Below are positions 13,301 through 25,500 of a stretch of DNA of 64,000 bases, one piece after another. The notes below the pieces were generated by a model. The model saw only the letters and a program-made list of their open reading frames with translations. It had not been told where the DNA came from and did not search any database. Position 1 is the first letter of the stretch. Every line of letters begins with the position of its first letter. A program made the position numbers and the translations under genes. Origin of the DNA: Rhynochetos jubatus (lineage: Eukaryota; Chordata; Aves; Eurypygiformes; Rhynochetidae); contig CM050648.1 of NCBI GenBank assembly GCA_027574665.1, positions 136,276,175 to 136,340,174 on the forward strand, read 5' to 3'.

Positions 13301-16300
13301 CATTCCTTCTCCTGTTAAGACCACGCTTATTTTACAACTGACCGAAATGGGGTTGCCTTAAGTCGTACGGTTTTCCCTGGTTTAGCTCCATTATTTCCTA
13401 ATCTGAAATTTTGACTTTTCAGTTTGAGGAAGCTGGAGAAACGACTGTTCCCAAGCGTGTGAACCCTTAGTGCCTAAATGAAGCGTGAGGTCCTGTTGCT
13501 CAAGTCAGATCAGGTTTCTGCAGGCAAGAGCCTTTTGTGCTTTTCCCAGCACACATAGCTGCATCTTGAATCACTTTTTCTCTTGGACATGCGTATCTTC
13601 CATCTGCCAACCGTGTCCTAGTCTTGATGGAATCTTGCCTAATGCCCCTGAGCAGAATGGTAGTCTTGATCTCTTTTCTATCAACCTTCACTCTTCCTTT
13701 TGTTGGCAGTGAGTAAAACAGTGATACACCTCTGTTAGGAGGAAAACTCCTTCAGGTGCACAGAAAAGAAGTTGTAAGTGAAACCTCTTTGCTGCTGCTA
13801 TGTGCTTTCACGAGATCTGGTGTCGAGTGGTTTAAGGGTTTATGCTTTTCTGCCACGCTGCTACAACAAAGGGGGAGAAAAAGCAAGCGGAAAAGGAACG
13901 ACGGCTTTAAAACTCCATCCTGTGGACATTAAGACTGTGTAAAGACCGGTATGGGCTTTGCTCTATCCCCCTAAATCCCATACAAAGTATTTCTTCGTGG
14001 TATGTTACTTGAGTGTTCAGCACGTGCTTCCGTGAGCATTCGCAGTCGATTCCGTGACTCCCTGACAGACAGTATCTGATGGGTGAGTATTTGCCCTTCA
14101 GAGGCTCCTGCTAGTAAACGCTCGTTCGTTTGGATAAGACACTCTCGGAGACTTTGTTCACGCAAATCTTGAAACCGGTTCAGCTGATTTGACTACAGAA
14201 CTGTGAACAAATGTGGCAAAACCTCATTCTGTTTTGGCGTGTTTGGTGCTCAAATACTCTACTGGGCTGTGGGCGCTTTTGTCAAGCAACGGTCTCGGTC
14301 CGGGTGACTTTTCCAAACTGCTCCAAGGATATCACCGTTCTGGACAAGAACAAACTACCCACGGAACGTTACTAAAATAAGAAATTCCCACTATTTCCTG
14401 TACCGGCACAGCAGAAATGGTTTAACAAACTACTGCCATTTTTGTATGGGCATTCATTAAGTCAGCCATTTTTTAATAGATTTAATTGCATTAGCGATGT
14501 GTATTATGAGACTTTTGTTTTCACGCTGTTTGTTCCATTGGGCCCTTGGGTTTGTTTTTTCTACTGTTCAATTCCGAAACAGGAAGTAGGGAAGGCGGGC
14601 CGAGCTCGGACACGGAGCAGGGGACCGGGTCAGCTGAGCTGCCTTAGGGAAGGAGCGCGCCCTTGTCCAGGGCTGAGGCCGGGCGTGCGCCAAGGGCGTC
14701 GGGACGGAGCAGATAGATTTTACTTTTCACGTCTTGCTCCTCTGTCCAGACTCGTGGTTGCTGTCTGGGTTAGTGAAACTACAGGTGATTGCACCTTTGG
14801 CGCTAATGAATCCCGTTCCAATGTACACGAAGAGAATATTGACCCCGTAGTTACTGATGGCTTCTGGATTTCTTTTTTTAAAAACACAGCAGTCACGTGC
14901 TGATCTTTCATAGAATTGGCTTCCGTTGCAAAACCTTCTGCTTCCCGTCTTTGGGAAACCCCCAAACTTTTGGCTAGAGCATGTGTGGATTTTTTTTTTT
15001 TGTAAAAAATACCCCCCGCAGCCCCATGACGTGTGGGAGGGTCAGTGTTAGCACTGCTGCGGGTCCGTCTGAGCAGACACCCTGGGTGGCAGTGACCTTG
15101 CTGATCGTAGGTGTTAGCCTTTTCATTCCTACCCGTGCAAGCCTGGCCTTACCAAATAGGCCAAGTCCTGCGTGTTTTGGGAACGCATAGATAGACTTGG
15201 AACGGACACGGCAACTGGTGTTGAAACAGCGCGAGTTCAGCGCTCTCGAGTTGCTAATCGACCTAAGATAAGCGACACCATCCTCGGCGAAAGCCGCACG
15301 TTTCGGCGTGGAGTATCCCATCGAGGTGGCAGATGATGTAGCTCCTCTGTGGAGGACCCTCGGAGGTTGGGATGAAGGTGGTTGTATCACATTCCCGACT
15401 TGGGTCTCAGAACCGTTCCGTGTCCCCCTCCCCCGCCAGCCCCCCGTGCTGACCAAATAACACCGCTAGTGAAAGAGGAGATTTATTTTCACAACTCTCT
15501 TGAGCAGTTCCTTGGTTTGTTGGTGCTGCTGGCTCCGCAGGATCTGTGTGTTCCCGAACTTCCAGCTGATGCGCCGCGCCGCACGTCTGCAGTTGTCGCA
15601 TCTTGGTCCTTTTGTGTTCGCTGTCACGGCTGCCAAACCGTGCAGCTCTGCTGCCGTGCCGGTGAGCTGCCGCAGCTTTTGTTCCGCTTTCACCGCCTCG
15701 CTGCCCGGGCTGGGGGGTTCCATCACGGAGCACTGCGGTCTCTTCCTTATTCTTTTGTTACGGGCAGGAGCTTTCTGTATTTTTTTTCATAGTCTTTTCC
15801 ATCGTGTTATTCCCAGAGAATGCACTTAGAGATATTCTAGTCCCATGCCCTTTGTGATACAGATCAGGCTCTTAAAGGGTAACTTTTGGTTCGAAACTGC
15901 CACTTTTTGGAGCCCTCGCTTGCTCTCCTCATGTGGCTTCCTAAAGTTTCCTGCGTTACGCCCAACAGAACTTCCAAACTTGGTCTTGCTCGAAGGGCTG
16001 ATCCCACGCACAATTGTGTGGAATGGCTTTTGTTACTCGGGACCCGCGGAGAACACTCGCCGCTTCGGCGAGACTTCCGTGCCTAAAAACCGGATTGTTA
16101 TTCCTGCTTTTCTTGGATGAACACCCGAGATGTCTTCTGAAATCAGGTACTTGGAAGAAGTCACAAAATCTCTGCTCTCTCCCACAGAAGTGAAGGTCTG
16201 GCGTGGCCATCGTGGCCTGGTCAGGTGCTAGGGCAGTACCTGCGGGGTTTGGAAACGCCTGTCTGCAGTAGCACGACGATACCGATCCTGAGTCTTCCCC

Positions 16301-18552
16301 CTGGGCGCTCCTCTGGCCTGCCCGCTCAGCGCTGCAGGATTGATTCTGAGCGAGGCTTGGAAGGGAAGGGGTTCCCAGTACTCGGTTACTCTGAGCTACC
16401 CGCACTGCGCTTCCGTTCCCGAAAACGGGGAGCGTCCGTGGCTTGGGAGATGAACCAGGACTGAGTTCCGAGTCTTGGAACCCGAATTCCGGAGTGTCTG
16501 GTAGTTCACGAGGAAGAAGGCACCACGCTGTATTTCAGTACGCGCTGCCTGTTTCTAGAGGAGTCGTGGGAAAAGGAATGGCTCCTCGTTTTGTTCCCCA
16601 GCGACAGGTTGCGTTAGTGTCCACCGGATACTCGATTAGTCCTTCCTCCTCGTCGTCTGGATAGCACGGCCCTGAGCCTGTTGAAAAAGACTTCCTGTGG
16701 TGCCACCCCGAGTACTTTGTGTGTGCTTGTGAAGCACGTGTTCGCATACGAACAGCTGGGATCGCTGCGTTATTAAAGACTGGAAATAATACCTTTGGGC
16801 ATCTCTACCCAGGGTGTTGGAACGTTGCTTAGTGGATGTAAGCTGGCAAGAAAGCCCTTCCCCTCGCTGCTGGATTTCCTAGCCCTCTGAAGAACGCTTC
16901 GGTAGCGAACTGTAGGGTTGTGGTGCGCCTTCGTCACCTCTGAACAAAACCTCAAGTGCTTCAGTAGCTTGTTTGCTCTAAAATTCTGCCTTTTTTCACC
17001 CTCTATTTCTTAACTGAAAACTGGGAAACTTTTTGTTCTCTTGAAATACGCAGTACCTTTGCACACCCTGAATGGGAAACAGGTTTCAAGACCAGCCCAC
17101 GTCGGTCTGCTTCAACGGTGTTCGACCCAGGCACCCACCACATAAGTAAACCGGAAGAAGTGCTCTCGTCCCTGCAGGTGTGGTCTGCGGAGGGCACCAG
17201 CTTCAGCGCCGCCTACACGTAAACCACGTGCGCACGCACGCACGCTCGGCCTGCCGTAGGTCCTGCCCGGGTATCCAGATTCCTAATGTGGCTGCCCTGG
17301 TAGATGGGTTTTCCAGGGACGGGCTGTGGTTTCAGTAGGAACTTGACGACTTGAGTCCAGCCTTCCTTCCACCTCTTCGGTCTGGGGTCAGGGTTTTCTT
17401 CCACCAGTCACGACCCTGCGGTCTTGGATCCAAGCAAGAAAGAGCTCCTGTAGATCCTGAAGATGTGACCTAATTCTGCGCTGTGCCAATTGCTGCCTGA
17501 GCTTGTCTGGTTTCACGGGTCTGAGTCGCAGGACGTTAGTTTTGAGGTAAGAACCTAGGCCGGTGGCTGTTCAGAGGAATTGTGTTTACGATGCCTGCGC
17601 AGTGCCGCTCGCTGGCGCGCTCCCAGCTCGGCCGCCGTTCCCCTCAGCCTGCTGGCGCTTGTGACAGCGGAGTGACCTCGCAGGGAGACCCAACTGTATT
17701 TTGATACGCGGTTTTTCCAGAATAAGGCTGGTGGACGCTTATACGTGAACGATTCGCAAGGGGCAACCGTACCTAACTCTGAAACGGAACCTCCCCGTTG
17801 ATGCCCAACCGCAGGCCGTAGTTGCCTTGATCCGGAGGGGCAGCCTCTGCGTGGCAGGGGGCGCCGCGCAGTCCTGGGCCTGCGTCTGGAATTAAGTCGG
17901 TCTCGTTTCATTTGAGTGGCAGCGTAGTTAAACGAGCTGGTCAGAAGTTTTCCTCAGGGCAAGCTGGGGAATCTTTACTGAACTCCTGCTCAGCGTTTCG
18001 TGCTCTTTTGAAATTACCAACAGAGATACTGGGTTAGATAATCTATTTTTCTGTTCAAAGCTTGCGATGCTCAGCGGCGCGTGAGAGACTGAGCGTCCCC
18101 CCGTATCAGGTTTGGTGTCAAACTTGCCGATACTGGAACAGGTTGGTTCGTTACGACCCCAGTAAGACGCTGATCGCTTTTTTTGGTGTACGATTTTTAC
18201 AGTTTCACCGTTCACAAATGACCCCATCTACAAGGTGGATTAAAATCGGACGCCGGGACCGGATTCGTCGTGTGCCATAAACGCAGGCGCTTTCTCGCCT
18301 ACCGAAAGCTCCTGCGCGCGCCGCTTGGCTGGCGCGCTAGTGGCGTAGATGCCTTTGTAGGAAAGGAGGTGCTGATGTCTCTCAAGTGAGCAGGTGGTGG
18401 TAAAGATAACTTGTACGCGTTTTCGCTTGAGGCTAAGAACTTTATAAAGCTAATGCCGGGTTCTCTTGCTGGATTAATGTAAACTGCTTTGTTTGCAGGG
18501 TTTATTGTCATCCCAAACCCAGGCCAATTCTCCAAGTGGAACTGTAGTATAG
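1162..18552 (+). CDS. WDR20: WDR20, WD repeat protein 20 (3' part, spliced)
   Basis: WDR20 is a WD40-repeat protein that binds USP12 and USP46, together with UAF1/WDR48, and stimulates their deubiquitinase activity. Three coding exons are seen: 1162-1344, 6193-7470 and 18499-18552, all joined in phase 0, about 504 residues of the C-terminal part. The translation matches vertebrate WDR20 almost residue for residue, from AADLSKPIDKRIYKG through to SPSGTVV. Several WD units are visible: VTCVKWVPGSES..YLYNVE, LNEFAFSPDGKFL..VFNFD, LLCVCWSPDGKYI..VWSF, a unit interrupted by a long low-complexity Ser/Asn/Pro insertion, and a last unit ending FICTWARP. The insertion is rich in Ser, Gly, His and Lys. 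The first coding exon with the N-terminus must lie left of the window. Exon 3 can be spliced or read through, giving two C-termini. Identity is very secure; exon limits rest on visible AG/GT sites. Confidence 0.95.
1345..6192 (+). other. WDR20 intron 2
   Basis: About 4.85 kb of unique sequence between two secure exons. Open frames of 60-92 codons occur on both strands but none has recognisable domains. No interspersed repeat was recognised. Confidence 0.8.
6193..7488 (+). CDS. WDR20: WDR20 coding exon 3, with read-through terminal form
   Basis: Large exon starting after TTTTTCACAG with AGA CTA (Arg-Leu). It encodes most of the WD40 propeller and the Ser-rich insertion. If spliced it ends at 7470, after Lys-Val and before GTAAGT. 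If the donor is not used the frame runs on for VSFNP and stops at 7486-7488, the known short WDR20 C-terminus. Relative to the human protein as I remember it, there is a small extra Gly/Ser/Asn segment after NATSPPAG; this may be normal in birds. Confidence 0.96.
   Translation, partial: RLIDKSRVTCVKWVPGSESLFLVAHSSGNMYLYNVEHTCGTTAPHYQLLKQGESFAVHTCKSKSTRNPLLKWTVGEGALNEFAFSPDGKFLACVSQDGFLRVFNFDSVELNGTMKSYFGGLLCVCWSPDGKYIVTGGEDDLVTVWSFVDCRVIARGHGHKSWVSVVAFDPYTTSVEESDPMEFSGSDEDFQDLHFGRDRANSTQSRLSKRNSTDSRPVSVTYRFGSVGQDTQLCLWDLTEDILFPHQPLSRARTHTNVMNATSPPAGSGGTNPGSNGNSITTPGNSVPPPLPRSNSLPHSAVSNAGSKSSVMDGAIASGVSKFATLSLHDRKERHHEKDHKRNHSMGHISSKSSDKLNLVTKTKTDPAKTLGTPLCPRMEDVPLLEPLICKKIAHERLTVLIFLEDCIVTACQEGFICTWARPGKVVSFNP
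7489..18498 (+). other. WDR20 intron 3 / 3'UTR of the short isoform
   Basis: Eleven kb between the exon 3 donor and the last exon. The first part may be 3'UTR of the short isoform. Stretches between roughly 12.0 and 18.4 kb are rich in CpG for an intron. The stretch 11,450-12,050 is AT-rich with AATAAA at 12005-12010 and looks like a 3'UTR end or conserved non-coding block. A T-run at about 8,830 and A-runs at about 8,880 are simple repeats. No convincing coding sequence was found. Confidence 0.7.
7691..7696 (+). terminator. WDR20: Poly(A) signal for the short WDR20 form
   Basis: AATAAA about 200 nt after the read-through stop at 7488. It would suit a short 3'UTR for the VSFNP isoform. Other AATAAA motifs occur further on, for example at 12005, so use is uncertain. 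Confidence 0.4.
18499..18552 (+). CDS. WDR20: WDR20 last coding exon (long isoform)
   Basis: After the acceptor TTTGCAG the frame reads GLLSSQTQANSPSGTVV and then TAG at 18550-18552. This resembles the C-terminus of the long WDR20 isoform, and phase 0 fits exactly with the donor at 7471. The exon was too short to be an obvious open frame and was found by splice site and phase. Confidence 0.85.
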   Translation, partial: GLLSSQTQANSPSGTVV

Positions 18553-19500
18553 CCATCACACTACTGCTAGCAAACCTCTGAACGCAGGACAAGAAGTAAT
18601 GACAGTGGAACCAGGAGCTGTTCTTCAGGCAAAGAGCATCACAGATTAGAATGTGGCAGAGTGTACACTTGGAACTATGTGAATCACATAGTCATTCGCA
18701 AAGGAACAATGTCACGAGTTCTTACTGCAGCTAATACCGCTAGGCTGCGCGCCCAAGGGAGAGTTTTCGTGTAAAAGACAAAAATGAGAAAAGCTTCCTT
18801 CGGTGCCGCAGGAAAAATAGTAACATTTTGGGGTTTCTTTATACTTTTCAAGTCCAGTGTAATTTAATCTCTCTCTATAAATATATAAATAAAAGATTAT
18901 ATATATATATATAGTGTAAAATAAAGTATGTTTCTTAAATTCCAGTGAGTTCAATGGTTAAACTAGTACTTCACCATTGTTTATTTTGCACTGATTTTTT
19001 TAACCAGAGGTGGCTAGAAGACAGCCTGGAATGCACTCATGGAAAATGAAAGTCGTTACTTTCTGGCTTCAAAAATGTTATTCAGGAAGATGGATGCTGC
19101 AATCGTAGATTTTTTTAAAACAAAATTGTTTTGCACTTAAATAGTTTAATGCTGATAGAGGATTACTTTAAAATTGGTGTCCTGACACCAGGAAAAAAAC
19201 GATGACGTGGAGAAAAGATCCTTTGTATCTATTAAACATTTATTTTAATATTGCTGTTTCCAACTGCAGTCGGCTCTGTATGATATGTATAAATAATGTA
19301 ATTCCGTGGTGGGGAAGGGGGATAATGGATCATTACACTAGAAATTCTCATTCATTTACGAAAGTGATATTTCTAATTCAGAAAATACATATTAAACGAT
19401 CTTGAATATGCATTTTTGTTTACTTTCTGTTCAAACTCGATCACTTTTGATGTAATCGATCCTTTGTTGAATTAAATGTTTGGTACAGAAATACCGCCTA
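18553..19500 (+). other. WDR20: WDR20 3'UTR
   Basis: AT-rich sequence after the stop at 18552. AATAAA motifs are at 18888-18893 and 18920-18925, flanking a (TA)n run at about 18,898-18,913. The AT-rich character continues to about 19,490 and then changes sharply to CpG-rich DNA, so the UTR may extend that far. Confidence 0.55.
18920..18925 (+). terminator. WDR20: Candidate WDR20 poly(A) signal
   Basis: AATAAA 370 nt after the long-isoform stop, followed by T-rich sequence. A second copy lies at 18888-18893. Later use of non-canonical signals near 19,460 is possible. Confidence 0.4.
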
Positions 19501-22500
19501 AACCTTGTAGAACAAATTCCTTTCGGAAAATCTCACATCTAGAACATCGCTTTGCACTCGTAGCAGCCGACGGTCCGTCCTCGGTCGTAGTCGCTCGCCG
19601 CAGAACGCGTCGGACGCAGCTCCTGCGGAGAGACCGCTCTGTGGGGTGAGGGGTTCGTAAGTAGCACGGGCCCGAGCGTTTGTCTTGGGAGCTGAGAAGG
19701 GTCTGGCGGGAGCCGTCGGACGCGCTTGGCAGCCCAAAATGAGGTCAGCGTAGCGGATGCGTTTCGGAGACAACTCGTTTGCCTTCAGTCAGGCACCTCA
19801 TGGCTAATTCAGCCGTCTTCATCAGTGTGTTACAGGGGCAGACGTGCCCACGTACCTGCCCAGCTGGACGCTGCTCGTCCCAGCACGTGCCGGTTGTGAT
19901 CGGTCAGCAGCGGAACGCTTGGGTTGGTTTCGGTAGTTCTGGAAAAGATGGAGCGCTCCCCCCGGAGATGTCACTCCGCGTCAAGCCCCAGGCTGACAGA
20001 AGGTGGAAGTATCCGCCGTCTCTTCCCCTTTGCCCTGCGTGGCGCTGCTGGCAGCCGGGCATCAGGCCAGCGGAGCAGACCCGGCCTGGGAAGGGGGAAC
20101 AGCCGGCACGCGGCAGCGGGGGCCACGCGCTTGGGCCCTCCCTGCTCTCCAACGAGAAAGCTGGGGAGGTTTTCTCAGATTGCAAGTAAACTTGAGCCAT
20201 TGTCAGGCATGAGAAGTTAATTTTTCTCAGCAAATGAATGAAAGTTTGGGAAGAAACAACTGCAGTAGCGACTTGTAACCAAGTCCTACCCTTGCGGTGC
20301 AGCTGGCGTGTAGAGAACTGCCAGATGGGTTTGCAAGGTGGCACTGGGTTGTCTGCTTCCTTAAAGGTGGAGCTGGACTTCGCAATTCTTACCTGCTCAC
20401 ATCCTTCTAAAATACGAGGAAAATACTGAAACTGAGCAGCATTATTGTTCAGAAGTTTCGTTTTATTATCGCAGCGGGTTTAACTGCTAAAAGACAGATA
20501 AACCTCCTCGCTGGAAACTAGCGCAGTCATCTCCCTGCGGGCGGCTTTTGTGGAAGAGCTTCATCTGGTTTGAGTCAAGCGAAACAGAAAATATGTAATA
20601 ACTTCAAAGGGCTTCTTTCCTTCAGCTGGAAAAATCCAAAACCAGGGGGGAGAGACGGGAATATCCAACACCGGGGTAACAGCAGCAGCTACTTGGATAA
20701 GCGATGGGAGGGTACGTCCCTGCTTCAAAGCGCAGCGACCAGCATATGGGGGCTGTAGGCGGGTTGTCTTTTTTTCAGGCTCTTCTTTACTATTAAGCAA
20801 TCATCTAGAAGCTTCACCGGCCCATCCCACCCTTCACTCCACTTGGAAAAGAGTATTTTAGGCAGAAAAGGGATGCTAATAACTTACCTGGAAGGAACTC
20901 GGGAGTTCTGCTGTAGACGCAGCTCTTGATAAATAACTTTTTCCTACTAAATTAAAAACATGTCGAAGTGAGTGGAGCGCAGATCATCTCAAGATGGAAT
21001 TCTAGCTGGAAGGAGGAGGGTCGGAACACCACCTGCCAGTTGGTAGCTTAAGGCGGAGTGTATTTTAACTGTAAAGCAGGTGGGAAAACTCACGTTTGCC
21101 TACTGGCCCGGCAGGCAGAGCGGTGTAAGTTGTCTCCCGAGGCGTGACAGCAGAGATCTTGGGATGAAATAAGCACCCGGGAAGCACTGCGTGTGCCAAA
21201 CTCCGTAACGTCCACCTGAAAGCATAAAATAAACGAAGAAAACGTTCCAATGTGGTCCTCCGCTTGAAATCCCTGATTTTCAGAGTCAGAACGATCTGCT
21301 GAAGGTAAAATTGCCTTTCTCCTCCTGCCAGCCTCAGACACAGGGTACGTGAGAGAACGGCTGGTAACACGAGGGGCTGCGCTGCAGCCGCCCCTTCTCC
21401 TCCAGTTAAAGCTTAGCAAAAACTCCAACGCGGTCCTTTTCCAACACCCCACCTCGTTTCGAGCGGCGCAATTACCTCCCCGATCTTGAGGACAGAAGCG
21501 AACCGTTGGCATAACACTCCTGAAAACAGGGAAGAAGCTTGCGGACACAGATTCTGAGGGAATTCTCTCTTTTCCTGTCGGGTTGTTGAGTGGAAACCGT
21601 TGAACTCCAGCGTCTGTGATTTGAGGTTTCCGGAACAAGGTGACGGGAAGCGTCCCGTTCAGGTATCTCCATCAGGAACGTGCAGGTAGTAGGAGCCGTG
21701 GCCTACCACGTGACGCCAGCTGAGAGCCGGGAGCCCGACTGAGCGCGCGGGGGCGGCAGGAGTTGTCCCCCTTATTGCACTGCCGAGAGCAGGATCTGCC
21801 AGATACAGTAAGTTACCTATTTTCAGAGCATCGTTTTTACTGCCGCACACCATGCTCGACTCCAGATACATTAACACCAAGCAACTTGTCATCTTCCTCT
21901 CTGGGAAAAAAAACCCCTGGCTAAGCTCGCGGCACCTTTTGCTCCCAGTTCCTGTGAAGGGATTTCCCTGCAAAGCCTTGCTCATGTGCCTTGTTTTACG
22001 GGGATTCTTGCCGGGGCTGGGGTGTTTTTCCATTCTTGTATCCGAGATTCTGAAAGCTTCCACTGAAGAAACGGACTGAAACGAAGACAGGTACCGCAGG
22101 CGCGAGATACTCGACTTGGATAGTCAGATCCGAATCAGTACCAAACCCGACTCCCACGGTGTGCGCCGCAAACACGTAGCCTGCTGGCATTCTCACATTT
22201 AAAGAACTCCGCTAGGCCAGGTCGCAGCCATCCTCAGTGCAGCGCGAGTCGTGCCTAATTCAAAACGTGAAGATGAGTAGGTGCTTTTAAGCAGTCGATC
22301 TCAAAAAAGGTTTCATAAAGAATTTGAGTCTCACAAGCTTCCCCACATGAGAAGCTACAGTGTGGAATTGGGGCATGCTCAGAGTTATCCAGAAGCTGAA
22401 TGGTGGAACAAGGAACAGGATCCGGTGCAGTCACAACGGAATCCAACCAGCTTTGAGGTGCCAATTCTTAAAAAAACACCAACCGACAAAAAAGCCACCT

Positions 22501-25500
22501 ACTGGAAAACCTCTGAGTGAGGAGAATCGTTAATTCCACAAATACACAGCTTAACAAAACCTTGGAAGGAGAGCAGAGAGCACAAGGGGCCTAACTTTTA
22601 TTCCAGACCCCTGGTATTTTTATACAATCTTTACGTTAACCCCTATTTTCCTGCATTGTTTGAGCCGCACCTTAACTGAGTGGAATAAATAGTCGGTCTG
22701 GGGTTAGAGCATCCCGCTCAACGCGATGCTCAAGCGTTGGCTTAGTAGCTTTAACGGGGTCGGCTACGCGGTGCGCCGCCTCCGCTCTTTTTCCCCTAGC
22801 GCCTCGTGTGCAGCAGTGACTTCGCACACACCGTGCCCCCGGCCTGCCTTCTCTCATCGACCACTGCTCGGTTTGCTCTTGGGCGGCAGCAGCAGGCCCA
22901 CAGGTGTTTAGTTACTGGGAAAAAAGCGGATCCAGTTACGAGCAGAGTCACTTTTAGAACCAGTACAAAGGCAAAGTTGCTTGAAAAGCCTGTCCTGCCT
23001 GCATACCTGGTTGGCAGGAGGCTGTTGAACCCCCAGCTAAGCGGGACTTGCACGAGCTCATCTGTTGTTTTAAACAGCAAAACTGTTCCGTAACACGTCC
23101 CCAGATGGTAAGTATTGCAAAGTAATTATTGCAAATTCTTAGGAGCTCTCAGGGAGTTTTAAAACCAGTGCTCTCAAACCGCAATCACCACTCTTCCCAA
23201 GTACGAGGAAAGTGCTGCCTTTTCCCTCCTGCCTTGCATGGCACCAGCAAACTAACACCCTCGAACTGCTGCTGCGGGTCTGTGGGCACCATTTACGAGA
23301 CGCCACGTGTTCCGTTACTGCTCCTGTCAGCAGGTAGCGGCAGTGTCAGTCGCTGTTCACGCTTCTGAGTAAGATCAGTGGCCTGAAGCAAGCTATGGCT
23401 GCATTTTATTGGCTGTTGAATCAGATAAAAAGTTGGTTTAGCTTTAAGCTAGGTTATAGTTACCTAAACACGTTCAGTAGTTAGAGAAACGGCATCCAAA
23501 TCAAGGGTCCATACGGCTGCCTAATGTGTACCTTCTCCATGAGACTCGAGGCTGAAGTTACTAAATACAGGAGGCGAATCCTTCCCAGATGGACTGAAAA
23601 ATCCAAGTGTGTTACGTCTAAAAATAGACAGATGTTAGCTGTCATTTATAACATAACGTGAGAACGTATAATTTGTAGGTAACATTCCATTCCTAATACT
23701 GAAGCTCAAAGACTCCTTTCATGTTATTTTTAACCAACCTCCTCCTCCATCAGGTTCTACATGGGAAAAATACCCAGGAAGCTCAAGGCAGAGCTCAGAG
23801 AGAACCACGCTTTCATTAAGTACCGGTTCCCTAAAGGAACAGGATCCCAAAAGGGCAGGTAAGCGGCCCTTCCGAGCCGTGTGGGGTTTTGCACACCCTG
23901 TCAGCGAAACACAGGGTCGGGCGCTGCTGTTCTTGTCGGATCTGTAACAAGGGAAGCCCAGCCGGCTCGCTCCCACCGCAGAGCCGTGCTTTCCCTCCCA
24001 CTCCAAATACTTTACACGGTGGTCAGTGACCTCCTCCCCGGTCTGCTGCCCCTAAGTGGAAATGTCTGGGGGACGACCTCGGTGCCTTCTGTTCCTCAGA
24101 CTGTTGAGGAAACGGCAGAAGTTCGAAATAGGCTCTGTCGAGCACATTTTGCCACGACGCGTTAGTGAGCAAGTCGGACTGTACCTCGACATTTGCTCCA
24201 GTGAACCTGACGGGCCGCAGCAGCGGGGTTCCACCGCCTTCCGTAGGTGCCCAGAAAACCGAACGCAGCGCAGGAGCGGGGCAGGGGGTCAGTCGGGCCA
24301 CTGCAGGAAGGTTGCATTTTGGTACTTCTCCACGAGGAGGTCCATGGTGGTGTTTCTCTTTTTTCCTGGACTTTGTTTCCTAAGAGGATGTTTTTAAAAT
24401 AAATAAACAAGATTCAATTTCTTTCTGAGAACAGCTTAAAGAATAAATTAAAAGAGAAAATCCGAATAATCAGGAAAAAAACCCCAGCCAATTCTACTTC
24501 AGCTAATTCTTTTCTTACAATTACTACCTCACTTGATGTTTCTGGCAGTTTTTCCTGAAGGAACGTCTTACAAAGCCCACACTGATGCACCCCAGAACTA
24601 AACTGATGGAAAAAGGGGCTGCTGCTCTGGAAGGAGAGTTCATGCATTCAAGGTTAAATGCGCAGCAGAAAGTAATTTATAAATTTTTTTGGTACCGTAA
24701 TTAGGTTTTTTGAGAAAAACCTGTACTTGAGCATTTTTCATGTCGCACTAACTTCTACCTTGCCTTGCAGATACTGCAAACCCTTAAGTTTATGTTTGCC
24801 AGGGGTTTTGACCAGATTTAAGTATTTTGATTTCCAGTGTCAAATGCGAGTTTAGGATTTTCCCAGATGCCATCCACATACAGGATAGTTAAGTTTAAAA
24901 AAAACCCCCAAACCAATTATTTGTTCAAAAATGTGGACTGAAGTCCCCAAAAGGCGAAAGCACGCTTTCTGTCTCTGCCACAACCTCGTCTGTACAACTT
25001 GTTAAAGCAGACGGCAAAGGAAGGGGAGGAAGGTATTTTAAAAATAACGTGGAACTGACCCTCTAAGTAACAGCAACTACTACAACCCTCTACGGAAGGG
25101 ATTACGTGGTATCACAGCTTCTAAATTTTAACTCATGATTTTCAGGGCTTGCGGGGGATGGAACTGCATCAGACCCAACCGAGATGGGTGTTCAGGCAGA
25201 CTGACTAAACCCAAGTAATCAGCTTAAGTGAAACACTTGTTTCTAGCTAACAAGCTCAGGGTCACAGATTACTTTCTCTAACTGGGATGGCAGCTATCAT
25301 CTTTGACTCTCCTTTAAAATCTGCCACGAGCGCGGAGGTACCTGCCCTGCTGTATTCCCTACTACTTACTTGCGCGTGGCCAAAGCTCGCGTGTCACCTG
25401 CCCTAAAAAGTGTGGTGAAAAAAGAAACAGCACAACAACAACAGAAGTTGTGCTCTAGGTGACGTTTGGACTCGATAAAAGAATGATGCTGACTGAATTA

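Noticed and set aside
21090-21638. Minus-strand open frame of 182 codons downstream of MOK remnants
   Set aside because: Checked against MOK C-terminal sequence from memory; no resemblance, and it lies in CpG-rich DNA with few stops.
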